From: Actinomycetota bacterium
Lineage (GTDB): Bacteria > Actinomycetota > Acidimicrobiia > IMCC26256 > PALSA-610
Direction: 5' to 3'
Length of the DNA stretch: 6,814 nt
Assembly: GCA_030839105.1 (NCBI GenBank)
Contig: JAUZEI010000134.1
Location: forward strand, 1 to 6,814
Part shown: positions 5,347 through 6,814 of the stretch, one piece after another
How positions within the stretch are numbered: position 1 is the first letter of the stretch
Layout of the letters: each line of letters begins with the position of its first letter
Made by a program: the position numbers and the translations under genes
The notes under the pieces: generated by a model
Databases searched by the model: none
Told to the model about the DNA's origin: nothing
Seen by the model: the letters and a program-made list of their open reading frames with translations, nothing else

Positions 5347-5832
5347 ATGGGAGTCGGTCCGGTCATCATCGGTTACGACGGGTCGCGCACGGCGCAGCGC
5401 GCCATCGAAGAAGGTGGCGCGCTGCTCACCTCACACGAGGCGTTGATCGTCACGGTGTACGAGCCCGGCGTCGCGTTCGACCTCGTCGACCTTCCGACTA
5501 TGCCACCCGCGCCGCTCGACGTCCGGGCCGCGATCGAGATCGACCGCGCCTTGTACGACGCGGCGCGACACGTCGCGCGCGAGGGTGCGCAGCTGGCGGA
5601 GAAGGCCGGCCTCGTCGCCGAGCCTCTCGTCGTGGCCGACCAGCGGACCGTTGCGGAGACGTTGTTGCGCGTGGCGAAGGAACGTGACGCGCAGGCCGTG
5701 ATCGTCGGTACGCAGCGACGCCTGGGCCTGCGCGACATCATCCTCGGCAGCACCGCCCGCGGCGTCATCCGGAGCGCACCGTGCCCGGTCGTCGTCGTGC
5801 GCGCGGAGGAGAACGCGAAGCACGCGAGGTGA
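5347..5832 (+). CDS. Universal stress protein (UspA family), single domain
   Basis: 161 residues, the usual size of one Usp domain, cytoplasmic. The N-terminal strand VIIGYDGS (6-13) carries the nucleotide-contacting Asp11. The C-terminal half has the family signature VIVGTQRRLGLRDIILGS (118-135) and ends in SAPCPVVVVR (143-152). The ATP-binding form of the family has G-2X-G-9X-G(S/T); here the pattern is Gly121, Arg124 in place of the second Gly, then Gly134-Ser135. ATP binding is therefore uncertain, and the protein may be a non-binding or altered-ligand member. Usp proteins of this type are induced by starvation or stress and act as signalling or protective factors; no specific partner is indicated here. 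The ATG start gives the canonical N terminus. It lies 31 bases after the MFS gene, probably with its own promoter, and converges with the aldo/keto reductase. Confidence 0.95.
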   Translation: MGVGPVIIGYDGSRTAQRAIEEGGALLTSHEALIVTVYEPGVAFDLVDLPTMPPAPLDVRAAIEIDRALYDAARHVAREGAQLAEKAGLVAEPLVVADQRTVAETLLRVAKERDAQAVIVGTQRRLGLRDIILGSTARGVIRSAPCPVVVVRAEENAKHAR

Positions 5833-5853
5833 CCGGTCCTTCCGGCGGACCGG
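5833..5853. terminator. G+C-rich hairpin between convergent genes, probable bidirectional terminator
   Basis: A perfect 7-bp stem, CCGGTCC 5833-5839 with GGACCGG 5847-5853 and a 7-base loop, begins immediately after the universal stress protein TGA. It lacks a U tract on either strand, as is common for hairpins at gene ends in high-G+C actinobacteria. It sits between two convergent stops 48 bases apart. Confidence 0.5.
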
Positions 5854-5857
5854 CCGG

Positions 5858-5881
5858 GTCGTCCTCGGCGTCGTCCTCCGC
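5858..5881. repeat. Imperfect 12-bp tandem duplication
   Basis: GTCGTCCTCGGC (5858-5869) is followed directly by GTCGTCCTCCGC (5870-5881), 11 of 12 bases identical. It abuts the 3' end of the aldo/keto reductase gene and covers the first base of its stop codon. It is probably replication slippage in the terminator region; no function is evident. Confidence 0.4.
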
Positions 5882-6753
5882 TAGAGGATCGCGAGTTGCT
5901 GCTTCGCGCGGGGTGGCGCGAACACACGGTCGAGGAGCGTGAGCTCGTCCTCGGTCAGGTGAAGATCCGCCGCGACGCGGTTCTCGCGGACGTGCGCGGC
6001 GCTTCCCGCCTTCGGGATCGCGATGACTCCGTCGCTCCTTAACACCCACGCGAGGGCGACCTGCGCCGGAGTCACACCACGACGTGCGGCAACCGTCCGA
6101 AGCGCCGGATGGCCGAGGTGCCGGCCCTGCCCCATCGGCGAATACGCCATGACGGGAATCCGGCGCGCGAGGCACCATGGCATCAGGTCGAACTCGATGC
6201 CGCGTCGTTCCAGGTTGTAGAGCACCTGATCCGTGGCGACGTCGTCACCGCCCGCCAGACCGGCGAGCTCGATCATGTCGTCGACGTCGAAGTTGCTCAC
6301 TCCCCAATACCGGATCTTCCCGGCGTCGCTCAGGCGGGTGAACGCATCGACCGTGTCCTCGAGCGGCACCGATCCGCGCCAGTGCAGCAAATAGAGGTCG
6401 ATCCGATCGGTACCGAGGCGGGCGAGACTCGCCTCACACGCGGCGATCGTGCCGCGCCGGCTCGCGTGGCTCGGCAGGACCTTGGTGACGAGCACCACTT
6501 CTTCACGCCGGCCCTCGATCGCTTCGCCGACGAGGAGCTCGGCGCGACCGTCGGCGTACATCTCGGCGGTGTCGATCAGAGTGCAACCGAGGTCGAGGCC
6601 CATTCGCAACGACTCGATCTCTGCGCGCCGGCGGCGTGGGTTTTCCGCCATGTGCCATGTTCCCTGGCCGAGGGCCGGTACCCGTTTCCCGCTCGGCAGC
6701 CTGACCGTCCGCAAGTCGGGCGGATCCGCCGTGTCGCCTGCCGCGGCCGTCAT
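5881..6753 (-). CDS. Aldo/keto reductase, YeaE-like
   Basis: This 290-residue (beta/alpha)8 NADPH-dependent carbonyl reductase has a complete catalytic tetrad: Asp61 and Tyr66 in LIDTAEMYADG, Lys91 in LVTKV, and His124 in YLLHW. The cofactor region includes GVSNF after the sixth strand and IPKAGS (246-251) followed by Arg256-Glu257-Asn258, which usually contact the NADPH 2'-phosphate. The opening LPSGKRVPALGQGTWHM and the DQVLYNLERRGIEFDLMPW segment match what I know of E. coli YeaE, a methylglyoxal reductase, more than the 2,5-diketogluconate reductase or Kvbeta-like types. A role in detoxifying 2-oxoaldehydes is plausible but not shown. The ATG at 6753 overlaps the stop of the preceding minus-strand gene by 4 bases (ATGA), so it is the second or later gene of an operon. 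It converges with the universal stress protein gene. Stop codon TAG at 5881-5883. Confidence 0.95.
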   Translation of the reverse strand: MTAAAGDTADPPDLRTVRLPSGKRVPALGQGTWHMAENPRRRRAEIESLRMGLDLGCTLIDTAEMYADGRAELLVGEAIEGRREEVVLVTKVLPSHASRRGTIAACEASLARLGTDRIDLYLLHWRGSVPLEDTVDAFTRLSDAGKIRYWGVSNFDVDDMIELAGLAGGDDVATDQVLYNLERRGIEFDLMPWCLARRIPVMAYSPMGQGRHLGHPALRTVAARRGVTPAQVALAWVLRSDGVIAIPKAGSAAHVRENRVAADLHLTEDELTLLDRVFAPPRAKQQLAIL

Positions 6754-6814
6754 GGCTGTTCGGTGCGGTTGCCGAGCTCCTCACGGCGCGCCTCGAGCAC
6801 CGCGAGGATTGCCT
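6750..6814 (-). CDS. C-terminal end of an unidentified gene, truncated by the window edge
   Basis: On the minus strand an open frame enters at the right edge and ends at TGA 6750-6752, overlapping the aldo/keto reductase ATG (ATGA). The 20 visible residues form a likely amphipathic helix, AILAVLEARREELGN, then a polar end RTEQP. This is too little to assign a family. The classic 4-base overlap and helix-like composition make it more likely a true gene end than chance. Confidence 0.6.
   Translation of the reverse strand, partial: AILAVLEARREELGNRTEQP

Noticed and set aside
3558..5369. A 603-codon open frame on the minus strand opposite the MFS exporter
   Set aside because: It is extremely rich in Arg, Asp, Glu and His and lacks any domain pattern, as expected for the antisense of a hydrophobic G+C-rich gene. 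The plus strand shows clear DHA2 motifs.
3659..5446. A 595-codon plus-strand frame overlapping the MFS and universal stress protein genes
   Set aside because: Arg/Ala/His-rich low-complexity translation, a frame-shifted shadow of two well supported genes.

Overview
The window is G+C-rich and densely coded, with strong third-position G/C bias, GTG starts beside ATG, and 4-base stop/start overlaps. Several transcription-unit-first genes have no Shine-Dalgarno sequence but carry a TANNNT hexamer 7-8 bases before the start codon, the usual sign of leaderless transcripts in Actinomycetota. I read it as chromosomal DNA of a high-G+C actinobacterium, possibly an uncultured Acidimicrobiia-like lineage. 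The phylum is a reasonable inference; anything finer is a guess. I see no insertion sequence, integrase, CRISPR array, tRNA or rRNA.

Left part (1-3000). A 5'-truncated aminoglycoside-phosphotransferase-fold kinase of the ACAD10/11 type (+) runs into the window and converges on a minus-strand block. In its own transcription order that block is a second complete ACAD10/11-type kinase, then a small DUF6285 protein overlapping it by 4 bases, then exodeoxyribonuclease III 11 bases further on. The kinase plus small partner has the layout of LvaA/LvaB of Pseudomonas putida levulinate catabolism, where the pair phosphorylates 4-hydroxyacyl-CoA. A hairpin sits between the convergent genes at about 805-828.

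Middle part (3000-5346). A 208-base divergent intergenic region separates the kinase unit from a plus-strand pair. This pair is a 121-residue His-rich conserved-looking protein of unknown function with a strong ribosome binding site, overlapping by 4 bases (GTGA) a 14-helix DHA2-type major facilitator exporter with an unusual 69-residue C-terminal tail.

Right part (5347-6814). A single-domain universal stress protein, probably read from its own leaderless promoter, converges on an aldo/keto reductase of the YeaE type. A G+C-rich hairpin lies between them. The reductase overlaps by 4 bases (ATGA) the last 20 codons of another minus-strand gene that enters from the right edge.

Taken together the window looks like ordinary chromosomal metabolism: acyl-CoA/hydroxy-acid processing, DNA repair, drug or metabolite export, stress response and carbonyl reduction. 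The most interesting element is the kinase-DUF6285 pair, followed by the uncharacterised small protein coupled to the exporter.
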